From QHXM01 sp032160705 (lineage in GTDB: Bacteria > Acidobacteriota > Blastocatellia > Pyrinomonadales > Pyrinomonadaceae), in the NCBI GenBank assembly GCA_032160705.1, contig JAVHVE010000061.1:71481-135480 (forward strand): a DNA stretch of 64,000 nt. The letters are read 5' to 3'. This document shows positions 9,400 through 20,732 of the stretch, one piece after another. The position numbers were made by a program, and so were the translations under genes. The notes beneath the pieces are model-generated. The model was given only the letters and a program-made list of their open reading frames with translations, was not told where the DNA came from and searched no databases. How positions within the stretch are numbered: the first letter of the stretch is position 1; every line of letters begins with the position of its first letter.

Positions 9400-10554
9400 A
9401 TGCTTGCAATGAATTTCCGAGGGCCTCGACGGGTCCGCATCGATCATAAGCCTGAGCCGGAGATTCTGCATCCGCAGGATGCCGTCGTCCGGGTCACACG
9501 ATCTTGTATCTGCGGATCCGATCTGCATTTATACAATGGGTCTGTGCCGGACACACGTGTGGGGATGACATTTGGACACGAGGTCACAGGTGTAGTGGAA
9601 GAAGTCGGTCAAGAGGTGGAGAAACTGAAAATTGGCGATCACGTCCTGGTGCCTTTTAATATCGCCTGCGGAAAGTGTGTTTTCTGCCAGCAGGAGCTTT
9701 ATGGTAATTGCCACGAATCCAATCCCGAAGCCACCGCGGTGGGTGGCATTTTCGGCTATTCGCATACTGCGGGCGGTTACGACGGAGGACAAGCGGAATA
9801 TGTCCGCGTCCCTTATGCGGATGTGAGTCCGACGGTCATTCCAGAGGGTATGGACCTGGACGCTGCGGTGATGCTCACCGACGTAGTGCCGACCGGGTAT
9901 CAGGCCGCGGAAATGGGCGGTATTCAACCCGGTGACACCGTGGTGGTTTTCGGAGCTGGCCCTGTGGGCATCATGGCGGCCAGGTGCGCCTGGCTCTTTG
10001 GGGCAGGGCGGGTCATCGTGATTGATCATGTGGAGTACCGTCTCGAATTCGTGAAGAACTATGCCCCCTGCGAGGTCTATAACTACAAGGAACTGGATGA
10101 TGTGGTGGTATTCCTTAAAAAGACTACCGATTGGTTGGGAGCTGACGTAGTTATCGATGCTGTGGGAGCTGAAGCCACCGGCAGAATGATGCAGACGCTG
10201 CTTGGCAAAACATTGCACATGGTAGGCGGGGCGGCCACCGCGCTGCACTGGGCGATCAACTCTGTGAAAAAGGGTGGGATTGTCTCCATTGTCGGCGTGT
10301 ATGGCCCGATTGACACCCTCGTCCCGATTGGGAATGTGGTGAATAAAGGCCTCACCATCCGAGGGAACCAGGCGTCTGTGAAGCGGCTGTTGCCGCGACT
10401 GATTGAGCATGTGCAGAATGGCATCATTGATCCGAGACCACTAATCACACACCGCATCCCTTTGGAAGAAGTGTCGGATGCGTACCGGATTTTTTCAGCG
10501 AAGCTCGATAATTGCATCAAGCCGGTGCTGATCCCGCCGTCAGCCAGAATCTAG
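9400..10554 (+). CDS. Zinc-dependent alcohol dehydrogenase, glutathione-independent formaldehyde dehydrogenase-like
   Basis: A 384-residue medium-chain dehydrogenase using NAD(P). Catalytic zinc ligands are in 'CICGSD' (C38) and 'FGHEVTG' (H60, E61); structural zinc cysteines are C90, C93, C96 and C104. The Rossmann motif is 'VFGAGPVGIMAA'. The long inserts and the 'AVGAEATG...AINSVKKGG' region resemble FdhA-type formaldehyde dehydrogenases. The start is ATG 9400, 9 nt after AAAGGA. The frame remains open upstream to 9319 without a ribosome site. It is followed 12 nt later by a gene with a strong GGAAGGAG, so the two form an operon. Codon choice looks unlike recA or carB, suggesting transfer. 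The substrate is not proven. Confidence 0.85.
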   Translation: MLAMNFRGPRRVRIDHKPEPEILHPQDAVVRVTRSCICGSDLHLYNGSVPDTRVGMTFGHEVTGVVEEVGQEVEKLKIGDHVLVPFNIACGKCVFCQQELYGNCHESNPEATAVGGIFGYSHTAGGYDGGQAEYVRVPYADVSPTVIPEGMDLDAAVMLTDVVPTGYQAAEMGGIQPGDTVVVFGAGPVGIMAARCAWLFGAGRVIVIDHVEYRLEFVKNYAPCEVYNYKELDDVVVFLKKTTDWLGADVVIDAVGAEATGRMMQTLLGKTLHMVGGAATALHWAINSVKKGGIVSIVGVYGPIDTLVPIGNVVNKGLTIRGNQASVKRLLPRLIEHVQNGIIDPRPLITHRIPLEEVSDAYRIFSAKLDNCIKPVLIPPSARI

Positions 10555-10566
10555 GAAGGAGCTACA

Positions 10567-11091
10567 ATGGAAAATACAGTTAAGGACATGGGCAACAGAG
10601 TTATAGACCCCTCGCAGATCAAGGGGTGGGGCGTGGACGCCAATCTGGAAAACGACCCAACCTATCCGATGAAGAAGCGCAACGACGGGGAACACGCGGG
10701 CTATAGCTGGGAGCGTCCGACTCAGCAGCCGAACAGCGTCGAGGTCCTGCATTCCAACGAGCGGCCAAACGTCACAGCCGCCTTCGGGACGTCAACGCCG
10801 CCCTCGGGACTGAGCGGCATGATCCGCCGCTTTGCTTTCAACTATAGCGAAAACAGCTACGGGCATTGGCTGCCGCTGATGCTGGCGGATCGTGTAGGCA
10901 TGGTGGAAGGCGTCCTGGATGATCTCGCGCATGGCCACGTCCCTAACATCTTCGGAGAACTGGGCTGGAAGGCGGAGTGGAAACACAACAGAAAAAGTTT
11001 AGTGACACGAGTTGCCGTCGGGGCGGTTATCGCTACCGCCGCCTTTACCTACCTGCGTAGCCGAAGGGGTGGTTCAGAGGCGGAGGAATGA
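10567..11091 (+). CDS. Small C-terminally membrane-anchored protein, unknown function
   Basis: I do not recognise this 174-residue protein. The N-terminal 90 residues are polar, with 'GWGVDANLENDPTYPMKKR' and 'GYSWERPTQQ'. A middle segment 'YGHWLPLMLADRVGMVEG' looks amphipathic. The C-terminus has one membrane helix ('AVGAVIATAAFTYL') followed by an Arg/Glu tail, so the bulk probably faces the cytoplasm. GGAAGGAG sits 6 nt before the ATG, and the gene is 12 bp downstream of the alcohol dehydrogenase, so a joint role (for example an anchor or sensor for the enzyme) is possible but unproven. The following 248 bp hold no gene up to the tRNA promoter. Confidence 0.7.
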   Translation: MENTVKDMGNRVIDPSQIKGWGVDANLENDPTYPMKKRNDGEHAGYSWERPTQQPNSVEVLHSNERPNVTAAFGTSTPPSGLSGMIRRFAFNYSENSYGHWLPLMLADRVGMVEGVLDDLAHGHVPNIFGELGWKAEWKHNRKSLVTRVAVGAVIATAAFTYLRSRRGGSEAEE

Positions 11092-11277
11092 CTTTGCCTG
11101 CATAATCATTAAATGGAATCATTTTGTAGGCAGTTCAATGAAGTGTTTCTTGACTCCAAGATGCTACTACAAAACCTAAGCTTACTATTTCTCTCGCCAT
11201 CGAAGGGGCAACTTCAGTCAACAAGGGAACACCTTATGGTGGCTAATTCGACAAAAATTTAACGAAGCCATCCAGAG

Positions 11278-11307
11278 TTGACACTGCCCTTACGGCCTCC
11301 TTATACT
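11278..11307 (+). promoter_or_regulatory. Strong sigma70-type promoter of tRNA-Phe
   Basis: TTGACA (11278-11283) and TATACT (11302-11307) are separated by 18 nt, with the expected start of transcription around 11315, about 25 nt before the tRNA. This is the best promoter match in the window. Confidence 0.8.
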
Positions 11308-11339
11308 GCGCTCTTTCCGCAGAGAGACTGGAACATCCA

Positions 11340-11415
11340 GGCCAGGTAGCTCAGTTGGTAGAGCGCGGCCCTGAAAAGGCCGGCGTCGGCGGTTCGATTC
11401 CGTCCCTGGCCACCA
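11340..11415 (+). tRNA. tRNA-Phe (anticodon GAA)
   Basis: The 76-nt cloverleaf is complete: acceptor GGCCAGG/CCTGGCC, D arm GCTC-AGTTGGTA-GAGC, anticodon stem CGGCC/GGCCG with loop CTGAAAA (GAA at positions 34-36), T arm with TTCGATT. The CCA end is encoded (11413-11415). It has its own promoter. A heptamer hairpin begins 6 nt downstream and could act as its 3' boundary. Confidence 0.97.
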
Positions 11416-11420
11416 TATTC

Positions 11421-11519
11421 AAGGCAAAAGATAAAAGTAAAAAGGCAAAAGTCAGGACGAAGAAGTTTCTTTTCGTCTTCACTTTTGCCTTTTACCTTTT
11501 TACTTTTACCTTCTTTACC
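11421..11519. repeat. Heptamer hairpin, AAAAGGC family (tRNA-Phe to cREC gene)
   Basis: The left arm 11421-11453 (AAGGCAA-AAGATAA-AAGTAAA-AAGGCAA) and right arm 11481-11519 (CTTTTGC-CTTTTAC-CTTTTTA-CTTTTAC) are inverse copies in 7-nt steps. The stop codon of the convergent gene lies inside the right arm. Confidence 0.85.
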
Positions 11520-11991
11520 GGTGCCAGTAATTCTTGATTTTTTGTGCGAGCAGGGGAAAGGGGACGTACTCGGCCTGGCGACCGGCGCGGCGCAGTTCTT
11601 CAATCATCCTCATTGCACCATCAGCATTGCGTGTGTGTACCAGGATGGTCGAGGCACGCTGCAATTCCGGGCGTGAGGCGAGCCAGAGGGCGATGGCGTA
11701 GCCAGTGTTTTCGTCGTCGGTTGTTTCGGAGTGGTAGTGTTCAGGCAGCAGGTCGTGATCGAGGAAGATCGCGTCATAAAGGTTTGCGCTGAGAAACTCG
11801 CGCGCCCCTGCCACATCGTCCGCAATATCAAGATGATCGCCGTCAAACCGTTTGGCGAACCAGACATGCCTGCGTGTGTCGTCGTCCAGGAGGAAAACGC
11901 GAATCGGGGTGCGATCCGCATGAACATTATTGAGTCCGAGCTTGCTCAGGACTCCTCTCAAAATACCCATCTGTGTTAACAACCCGGACAT
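11515..11991 (-). CDS. Receiver-like protein, probably of the cyclic-phosphate-processing receiver (cREC) type
   Basis: The 158-residue protein has an acidic cluster D36-D38 ('VFLLDDDTRRH'), 'AIFLDHDLLPEHYH' with D78-H79-D80, 'TGYAIALWLA', and 'ILVHTRN' at the end of a Rossmann-like fold. It lacks the usual receiver lysine. From memory this DHD/TGY/HT pattern fits the cREC family, proposed to act on nucleic-acid cyclic-phosphate ends or in nucleotide-based conflict systems, and not a phosphorelay receiver. No kinase or RNA-repair ligase is adjacent. It converges on tRNA-Phe, with a repeat hairpin between them. The start at 11991 has no good ribosome site; Met8 is an alternative. Confidence 0.65.
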   Translation of the reverse strand: MSGLLTQMGILRGVLSKLGLNNVHADRTPIRVFLLDDDTRRHVWFAKRFDGDHLDIADDVAGAREFLSANLYDAIFLDHDLLPEHYHSETTDDENTGYAIALWLASRPELQRASTILVHTRNADGAMRMIEELRRAGRQAEYVPFPLLAQKIKNYWHR

Positions 11992-12060
11992 TCCTAATGT
12001 CCAGGGCTTAATCTCCGGCCTGCTATGATTGCGATTTAAACTTCATGGATGCCCCACTAT

Positions 12061-12160
12061 AAAAGTAAAAAGGCAAAAGGTAAAAGGCAAAAGGGATGGC
12101 CGAGAAACGCTTTTGATTAAATGTGGCTTCAGTCTCACTTTGCCTTTGACCTTTTACCTT
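12061..12160. repeat. Heptamer hairpin, AAAAGGC family (between divergent genes)
   Basis: The left arm 12061-12095 and right arm 12137-12160 have 7-nt steps. This copy lies between divergent genes, not inside an operon. Its loop (12096-12136) matches the reverse complement of the loop in the copy at 47127-47236. Beyond the hairpin the 284-bp gap 11992-12275 shows no gene. Confidence 0.8.
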
Positions 12161-12275
12161 AATTGAGAGTGTGTTAAAAACTTTCACGCGCGCGTTTTGA
12201 GCTTGCAGCGCTCTCTTCATGAGCGTGCGCTGTTTTCATCTTTGATCTGAACACGAGCACGAAAAAGCGTCTCTT

Positions 12276-14429
12276 ATGAAGCAGGTTTTGCAGAACAATA
12301 AAACCGGTCAGATGTCCATCGCAGATGTTCCCACGCCCATCGCGCAAAGAGGGCGCGTGCTGGTGCGAGCCGCCGCGTCGCTGATTAGCGCGGGCACGGA
12401 GCGAATGGCTGTTGACGAAGGCAAGAAAAGCCTGCTTGAGAAAGCCAGAGAGCGCCCGGAGCTTGTCAAGCAAGTTATCGAGAAAGCCAGGAATGAAGGT
12501 TTCCTGAAAACCTTCAATGCCGTTCGCTCAAAGCTTGGTTCTTCGACGGCACTTGGCTACAGCGCGGCGGGCATTGTCATGGAGGTCGGCGACGACGTGA
12601 CGGAGTTTCGCGCCGGTGATCGCGTGGCCTGCGCGGGTGCGGGCTATGCCTCTCATGCGGAAGTGTTGTCAGTCCCGAAAAATCTCTGCGTGCGGTTGCC
12701 CGGCGAAGTGAGCTTTGAGGCGGGAGCGTTCGGCACGCTCGGCGCGATTGCGTTGCAGGGGGTGCGCCTGGCCGACCCGACTCTCGGCGAGAGTGTGGTC
12801 GTTATCGGGCTTGGGCTTCTCGGACAAATCACCGTGCAGCTTTTGAAAGCGAACGGCTGCCGCGTCTTTGGCATTGATCTAGACCCGGCGAAAGTAGAAT
12901 TGGCGCGTGAACTCGGAGCGGACAGCGGGGCTGTCAGCGATGAGAACGTGAAAAGGGCGGTGCTGGACTGGTCGCGCGGGCGCGGCGCGGACGCTGTGCT
13001 GATTACGGCAGCAACCTCGTCGAATCAGCCGGTTGAGCTGGCGGGCGAGATTTCGCGCCTGAAAGGTCGTGTGGTTGCTGTCGGGATGGTCGGCCTGGAT
13101 GTTCCGCGTAATCTCTATTTCAAGCGCGAGCTGTCCCTGATGGTTTCCATGTCCTACGGGCCGGGTCGCTACGATTCCGAATATGAAGAGCGCGGGCATG
13201 ATTATCCGTTCGCTTACGTGCGCTGGACTGAGAACCGCAATTTGGAAGCCTTCCTTGATCTGGTGGCCGAGCGCCGCGTCAACGTCGAGCGCCTCATCAC
13301 GCATCGCTTTCCGATTGAAGAGGGCGAGCGTGCCTATCAACTGATTGCGGGCGAGACGAAAGAGCCTTACCTGGGAATCATTCTGCGGTATGACACGGAG
13401 CGCGAGCTGGAGCGTCGCATTGAAATTAAAAGGAGCGAGAAAGCGAACACCGCCGCGAATGCCGTTCGTTTAGGGATTATCGGTGCGGGCGTTTACGCGC
13501 AGGCGATGCTCCTGCCCTTTTATAAAGCTCTGGGTGTGGATTTCCGTGCGATTACGACTGCGTCAGGGGTGACGGCACGCGACCTTGCGGAAAAATATGG
13601 CTTCGACTATTGCGCCTCAAGCGCCGACGATGTGCTTGATGACAGGGAAGTGAATCTCATCGTCGTTGCCACGCGCCATGATCTTCATGCGGAGCTTTCA
13701 AGGCGCGCGCTGCTCAAAGGAAAACATGTCTTTGTGGAAAAGCCACTGGCGCTGAATGAAGATGAACTGGAAAGTGTGCTTGATGCGGCGGCCAATTCTG
13801 CTGGGCAGTTGATGGTTGGCTACAATCGCCGGTTCTCGCCGCTGGCGCGCGCCGCCCGCGCCTTCTTCGATGGGCGTCAAGCACCTCTTTCGATTAGTTA
13901 TCGCGTGAATGCCGGACGAGTTCCGAAGTCCCACTGGCTGCAAGACCCGACGCAAGGCGGTGGGCGCATTATCGGCGAGGTCTGCCATTTCGTTGACCTA
14001 ATGCAATACCTGACAGGGTCGCTCGTGACGCGCGTCTATGCTGAATCAATCACGAGCCGCAATGAGGAAATGGTTGACGAGGACAACTCGTTTATCACGC
14101 TTCGTTTCGCAGACGGCTCAAACGGCTCGATTGCTTATCTCTCGGAAGGCGATAAAGCGATGCCGAAAGAGCGCATCGAAATTATTTCAGAAGGGAAGAG
14201 TTTTGTGCTCGACGATTTTCGCACCGCGACGAGTTATCGCAACGGGCGTGAAGAGACCAACGCGCTGCGCCAGCAGGATAAGGGGCAGGCAGATGAGACG
14301 CGCGCCGTGTGCGATGTGGTGTTGAAGGGCGAGCCTGCGCCCATTTCGCTCGACGATCTGGCAACGACGACGCGAGCCACTTTCCGCATCCGTGAGTCGT
14401 TGCGCACGGGGCAGGCAATGAACGTCTGA
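12276..14429 (+). CDS. Bi-domain oxidoreductase: alcohol-dehydrogenase-like domain fused to Gfo/Idh/MocA domain
   Basis: The 717-residue protein has two redox halves. Residues about 1-370 are a medium-chain dehydrogenase ('GYSAAGIVMEVGDDV', Rossmann 'VIGLGLLGQITVQLL') that lacks the structural-zinc cysteine cluster. Residues about 390-715 are a Gfo/Idh/MocA fold ('LGIIGAGVYAQAMLLPF', catalytic 'EKPLALNEDEL', 'GEVCHFVDLMQYLTG'). Such fusions are annotated as bi-domain oxidoreductases and usually sit in polysaccharide clusters, acting on sugar nucleotides or aminosugars; here no glycan cluster surrounds it. The ATG at 12276 has no clear Shine-Dalgarno. The substrate is unknown. Confidence 0.85.
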   Translation: MKQVLQNNKTGQMSIADVPTPIAQRGRVLVRAAASLISAGTERMAVDEGKKSLLEKARERPELVKQVIEKARNEGFLKTFNAVRSKLGSSTALGYSAAGIVMEVGDDVTEFRAGDRVACAGAGYASHAEVLSVPKNLCVRLPGEVSFEAGAFGTLGAIALQGVRLADPTLGESVVVIGLGLLGQITVQLLKANGCRVFGIDLDPAKVELARELGADSGAVSDENVKRAVLDWSRGRGADAVLITAATSSNQPVELAGEISRLKGRVVAVGMVGLDVPRNLYFKRELSLMVSMSYGPGRYDSEYEERGHDYPFAYVRWTENRNLEAFLDLVAERRVNVERLITHRFPIEEGERAYQLIAGETKEPYLGIILRYDTERELERRIEIKRSEKANTAANAVRLGIIGAGVYAQAMLLPFYKALGVDFRAITTASGVTARDLAEKYGFDYCASSADDVLDDREVNLIVVATRHDLHAELSRRALLKGKHVFVEKPLALNEDELESVLDAAANSAGQLMVGYNRRFSPLARAARAFFDGRQAPLSISYRVNAGRVPKSHWLQDPTQGGGRIIGEVCHFVDLMQYLTGSLVTRVYAESITSRNEEMVDEDNSFITLRFADGSNGSIAYLSEGDKAMPKERIEIISEGKSFVLDDFRTATSYRNGREETNALRQQDKGQADETRAVCDVVLKGEPAPISLDDLATTTRATFRIRESLRTGQAMNV

Positions 14430-14479
14430 CATTTCCACAGGTGGAAAACTTTTCTTTTAATCTTAATCACGCAACGGCC

Positions 14480-14507
14480 TTGAAATATATTCTTCGAGTG
14501 TTATAAT
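14480..14507 (+). promoter_or_regulatory. Probable promoter of the DnaC-like gene
   Basis: TTGAAA (14480-14485) and TATAAT (14502-14507) are 16 nt apart in the gap after the bi-domain oxidoreductase. The -10 is perfect. The leader would be about 120 nt long. Confidence 0.6.
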
Positions 14508-14634
14508 CCGCCGCGCCTCTGGAATTTCCCCGACAAAATTTCGAGGCATCTTCAAAGGTCGCTGGCGCAGGGCAGTCCTTCAACCTGCGTTGTTCTATCG
14601 AAAGAAAATCAAGTTAGAATCACGCTCGCTCCTG

Positions 14635-15447
14635 ATGTCGTCTGACAAAGTCAAAATTCATCCGCTCTTCGCAGTACCTGAGACGGATGCTGCGCCCGAA
14701 GAAATGCCCGCGTCGGATGAGCCACTCGCGACTGAGCAGCCAGCCGGTTGCCAGTTCTGTTTCGGCTCAGGGATGGAAGTGGTGGCGGGCAAGGGAGCGC
14801 GTCGTTGTCGTTGCCGCACGCAAATCAATCAGGAGAAGTTGCTTGAAGCCGCGCGCATCCCGCGTCGTTATAGTGAATGCTCGCTACAGAATTACTATCC
14901 TGCGAAGGGCAAGTATTACACCAATCAGGGAAACGCTTTTAGATTCGCGTACACGCTGGCGCGGATGTATCCAGCCGTTGATCGTGGCCTGCTTCTGATG
15001 GGGCCAGTCGGCGTCGGGAAAACCCATCTGTCTGTCGCCATCATCCGCGATTTGATCGAGAAGAAGGGAATCCCCTGTTTATTCTACGAATTCGGCTCGC
15101 TCCTGAAAGCGATTCAGAATTCTTATAATCCCATCTCGCAGACTTCAGAATATAAAGTGCTCGCACCCGTCTTTGAGGCTGATGTGCTGGTCTTGGATGA
15201 ACTGGGAGCGTCGAAGCCAACCGATTGGGTGCGCGACACGATGATGCAGATCATCAACACGCGCTACAACGATAAGAAGCTGACGATTTTTACAACGAAC
15301 TACTTGGACGGGCGCAGGACTGAGCGCGACGAGACACTGGAAGACCGCATCGGGGTGCGCCTGCGCTCGCGTCTCTTTGAGATGTGCAAGACCGTCCAGA
15401 TTGAAGGCGAAGATTACAGGAAGAAGTTCGATTCGCAGCAGCCTTAA
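14635..15447 (+). CDS. DnaC/DnaI-like AAA+ ATPase (helicase-loader type)
   Basis: Cytosolic AAA+ protein of 270 residues from ATG 14635; a TTG start 45 bp upstream is also in frame. An N-terminal zinc-ribbon-like set C39, C42, C58, C60 precedes the ATPase core: Walker A GPVGVGKT (123-130), Walker B 'ADVLVLDELG', sensor 'IFTTNYLDG', and arginine-finger region 'GVRLRSRLFEMC'. This matches DnaI/DnaC-type helicase loaders and phage relatives; it could load the replicative helicase at restart. It is monocistronic, with its own promoter and a downstream terminator. A bona fide dnaC role is inferred only from family resemblance. Confidence 0.85.
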   Translation: MSSDKVKIHPLFAVPETDAAPEEMPASDEPLATEQPAGCQFCFGSGMEVVAGKGARRCRCRTQINQEKLLEAARIPRRYSECSLQNYYPAKGKYYTNQGNAFRFAYTLARMYPAVDRGLLLMGPVGVGKTHLSVAIIRDLIEKKGIPCLFYEFGSLLKAIQNSYNPISQTSEYKVLAPVFEADVLVLDELGASKPTDWVRDTMMQIINTRYNDKKLTIFTTNYLDGRRTERDETLEDRIGVRLRSRLFEMCKTVQIEGEDYRKKFDSQQP

Positions 15448-15474
15448 AAGAGATCGAAAACACTTTTCACAGGT

Positions 15475-15512
15475 AAAGCCGACTCAGGAGAAGAGAGTCG
15501 GCTTTATCTTTT
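15475..15512 (+). terminator. Rho-independent terminator after the DnaC-like gene
   Basis: AAAGCCGACTC and GAGTCGGCTTT form a perfect 11-bp stem with a 9-nt loop, followed by ATCTTTT. It lies 27 nt after the stop codon. Confidence 0.85.
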
Positions 15513-15530
15513 AGGAATCACGTTGAGGAA

Positions 15531-15632
15531 GGAAAGATTGTCTACGAAGCTACGCGAAATGACACCAAAGGATTCACATCGCCTCAGTTTTCGTGTCTCT
15601 TTCGCGTGGCTTCGTGGATAGTCTCTCTTTCC
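15531..15632. repeat. Imperfect long inverted repeat
   Basis: GGAAAGATTGTCTACGAAGC (from 15531) is matched, with gaps, by the inverse of the stretch ending at 15632 (core TTCGCGTGGCTTCGTGGATA). It fills the 214-bp gap between the DnaC-like gene and the convergent binding-protein gene. A period of 7 is not clear here, so I keep it apart from the heptamer elements. Confidence 0.6.
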
Positions 15633-15661
15633 ATCGCTTCTCTCCGGCCTTAGAAAAGTTC

Positions 15662-16738
15662 TTACTCCGCCTTGATAATCTCCGGCATCCGGCTCAGATC
15701 AATCACCGCCGGATTTATCTGCTCCGGGAAAAACGATTTGTCCATCAATTCCGACATGGGCGTTCTCGTCTTGAGAAATCCGAGGCTGATGCCCATATCA
15801 AGAATCTTCTGCATCTCTTCGTCGGTTGGATTCAGGTTGCGATAGGTGACGCGGTCGGCAGGCTGCGTCAGGACGTAGCGTAACAGTTTCTCATCCTGGC
15901 GAAAGTATGGCGAGACGAGTTTCGCCGCGTCCTCGCGGTTTCTTTCAGTCCATTCGCCGGATTCGGTAATGCCGCGCACCAAATCACGAACTACCTCCGG
16001 GTTATCACGAATCAAGTCTTCATGAACGACGAGCGCGCAGGAGATGTAGTTTGGCCAAATGTCTTTGGCGTAATAGAGCACGCGCCCGTAGCCTTCCATC
16101 TCCGCCTTTCCGCAGTAAGGCTCGGCGACGATGAAGCCGTCTATCGAATTGGTCGCCAGCGCCGCAGGCATATCGGGCGGGGCCATCGAGATGAATTTAA
16201 TCTCTTCGGGCTTCACCCCCTGATCTCGCATCATTTTATTGACGAAGAAATTTTCATTGCTGAAAGGGTTCGGGATGGCGATGGTCTTGCCGCGCAAATC
16301 ACGCAGGTCTTTGGCCGTACTTTCTTTGCGAACCATGAGCTGCGAGCCGTCACGATGACCGAGGCAGGCGATTTTGACGGGTACACCCTGCTCGCGCAAC
16401 TTCATGGCGAGCGGCACGGTCAAAAATGCAGCCGTCAATCTTTTGGCCTTTAACGCTTCGACGATTGTCGGGAACTCTGAAAAGCGCATCGCATCGAAGC
16501 GCGTGCCCGTCCGTGTGGTCTTTGAAGCATAATCGGTGACGGGACAGGTCAGATGGCAGGTCACGGGAACAAAGGCGACTGTCAGAGTTTGCTGCTGCCC
16601 GCCGTCCGGCCCCTGGTGATACGTCTCCTGCTCGTGGCTGCGCGGCTTGTTCAGCGAACGATAGCGTAAGAAAACGATCACGGCGAAACAGATGACGACC
16701 GCCGCCGTAATCAAAAGAGCTTTTTTTGAGCGAAACAT
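15662..16738 (-). CDS. Orphan ABC-type substrate-binding protein (NMT1/SsuA/NrtA-like)
   Basis: The 358-residue protein is chosen from ATG 16738 because GGAG lies 5-8 nt upstream. The N-terminus is a membrane anchor or uncleaved signal ('LLITAAVVICFAVIVFL'). The rest is a periplasmic binding fold of the nitrate/sulfonate/thiamine-precursor family: 'EFPTIVEALKAKRLTAAFL', 'LRDLRGKTIAIPNPFSNENF', 'NSIDGFIVAEPYCGKAEM'. Such proteins normally feed an ABC permease and ATPase, but neither is adjacent; the partner may be elsewhere. The ligand cannot be assigned. It is divergent from the toxin-antitoxin pair. Confidence 0.82.
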   Translation of the reverse strand: MFRSKKALLITAAVVICFAVIVFLRYRSLNKPRSHEQETYHQGPDGGQQQTLTVAFVPVTCHLTCPVTDYASKTTRTGTRFDAMRFSEFPTIVEALKAKRLTAAFLTVPLAMKLREQGVPVKIACLGHRDGSQLMVRKESTAKDLRDLRGKTIAIPNPFSNENFFVNKMMRDQGVKPEEIKFISMAPPDMPAALATNSIDGFIVAEPYCGKAEMEGYGRVLYYAKDIWPNYISCALVVHEDLIRDNPEVVRDLVRGITESGEWTERNREDAAKLVSPYFRQDEKLLRYVLTQPADRVTYRNLNPTDEEMQKILDMGISLGFLKTRTPMSELMDKSFFPEQINPAVIDLSRMPEIIKAE

Positions 16739-16829
16739 TGCTTCTCCACAAAATAAAGGATGTGCAATCGTAACTCTGCACCATCGCGCCAAGCAAGGAG
16801 TATGATTCGTGCTCTGCCGAACCGTTATG

Positions 16830-16835
16830 TATAAT
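16830..16835 (+). promoter_or_regulatory. -10 element of the toxin-antitoxin operon
   Basis: TATAAT at 16830-16835 lies 49 nt before the antitoxin start. No convincing -35 is seen (TTCGTG, 18 nt upstream, is weak), as is common for autoregulated toxin-antitoxin promoters. Confidence 0.45.
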
Positions 16836-16884
16836 GCACTCAATTCAAAAGCTGATATCGTAAATTTTTTGACAGGAGGGCAGG

Positions 16885-17082
16885 ATGATTACCAAAGAGC
16901 CGCTGGCAGAGACAGACCAGGGACTAACTCTGGCTGAGCGTCGCGCTTACATGAAATTGCCGCTGGCCGAGCGCCGTCGGCAGTTAGCTGAGCAAGCCGA
17001 ATTAATGGTCAAGCATTACGAATCTCAGCCCGAAACAGTTGAGCGAGAGCTATGGCAGGGGGGAGACATTGTCGAATCATAG
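16885..17082 (+). CDS. Antitoxin of a MazF-type pair
   Basis: The 65-residue acidic, helical protein has the repeated phrase 'LTLAERRAYMKLPLAERRR' and ends 'ERELWQGGDIVES', like small antitoxins found beside MazF/PemK genes in cyanobacteria and Acidobacteria. GGAGG precedes the ATG at good distance. It has no AbrB or ribbon-helix-helix fold that I can see, so it is probably a toxin-wrapping peptide. Its end overlaps the toxin start by 14 bp, the usual arrangement for coupled antitoxin-toxin expression. Confidence 0.75.
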   Translation: MITKEPLAETDQGLTLAERRAYMKLPLAERRRQLAEQAELMVKHYESQPETVERELWQGGDIVES

Positions 17083-17431
17083 TTCCTCACCAAAGCGCGG
17101 TGAAATCTGGCTTGTCAATTTTGATCCGACGATAGGCGCGGAAATTAAAAAGACTCGCCCCGCTGTCGTTGTCAGTTCCGATGCCGTCGGGCGCTTGCCT
17201 ATCAAGCTCGTAGCTCCGCTGACAGACTGGAAGACCCATTACACGTCGAACATCTGGCATGTTCGGATAGACCCGGATTCGACTAATGGGTTAGCTAAAC
17301 CTTCCGCTATAGATGCTTTACAATTGCGCGGCATGGATCAACAACGATTCGTTCGACGGCTTGGACAAATCCCGGAAGAAGCGCTGGAAGAAATTACGCT
17401 GGCTATTGCAGCCGTCATTGAGTATCCCTGA
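17069..17431 (+). CDS. MazF/PemK-type endoribonuclease toxin
   Basis: The 120-residue protein carries the family hallmarks 'KRGEIWLVNFDPTIGAEIKK' and 'TRPAVVVSSDAVG', with 'QLRGMDQQRFVRRLG' near the end. MazF toxins cut single-stranded mRNA at short sites and arrest growth when free of antitoxin. The start is TTG 17069, with GGGGGAG a few bases upstream inside the antitoxin gene; the rare start may hold toxin below antitoxin. An in-frame TTG 30 bp earlier is less likely. Length and charge are typical of an intact toxin. Confidence 0.88.
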   Translation: MSNHSSSPKRGEIWLVNFDPTIGAEIKKTRPAVVVSSDAVGRLPIKLVAPLTDWKTHYTSNIWHVRIDPDSTNGLAKPSAIDALQLRGMDQQRFVRRLGQIPEEALEEITLAIAAVIEYP

Positions 17432-17493
17432 CGCATTACTCCTCGGTAAAATTTTGCATTCTTAGTTGAAACGTAAGCAACATCGCAGACCTG

Positions 17494-20730
<3,237 letters not shown>

Positions 20731-20732
20731 GA

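Noticed and set aside
11340..11415. tRNA-Phe as an attachment site for a genomic island
   Set aside because: No integrase gene and no repeated 3' tRNA segment could be found within the window on either side.
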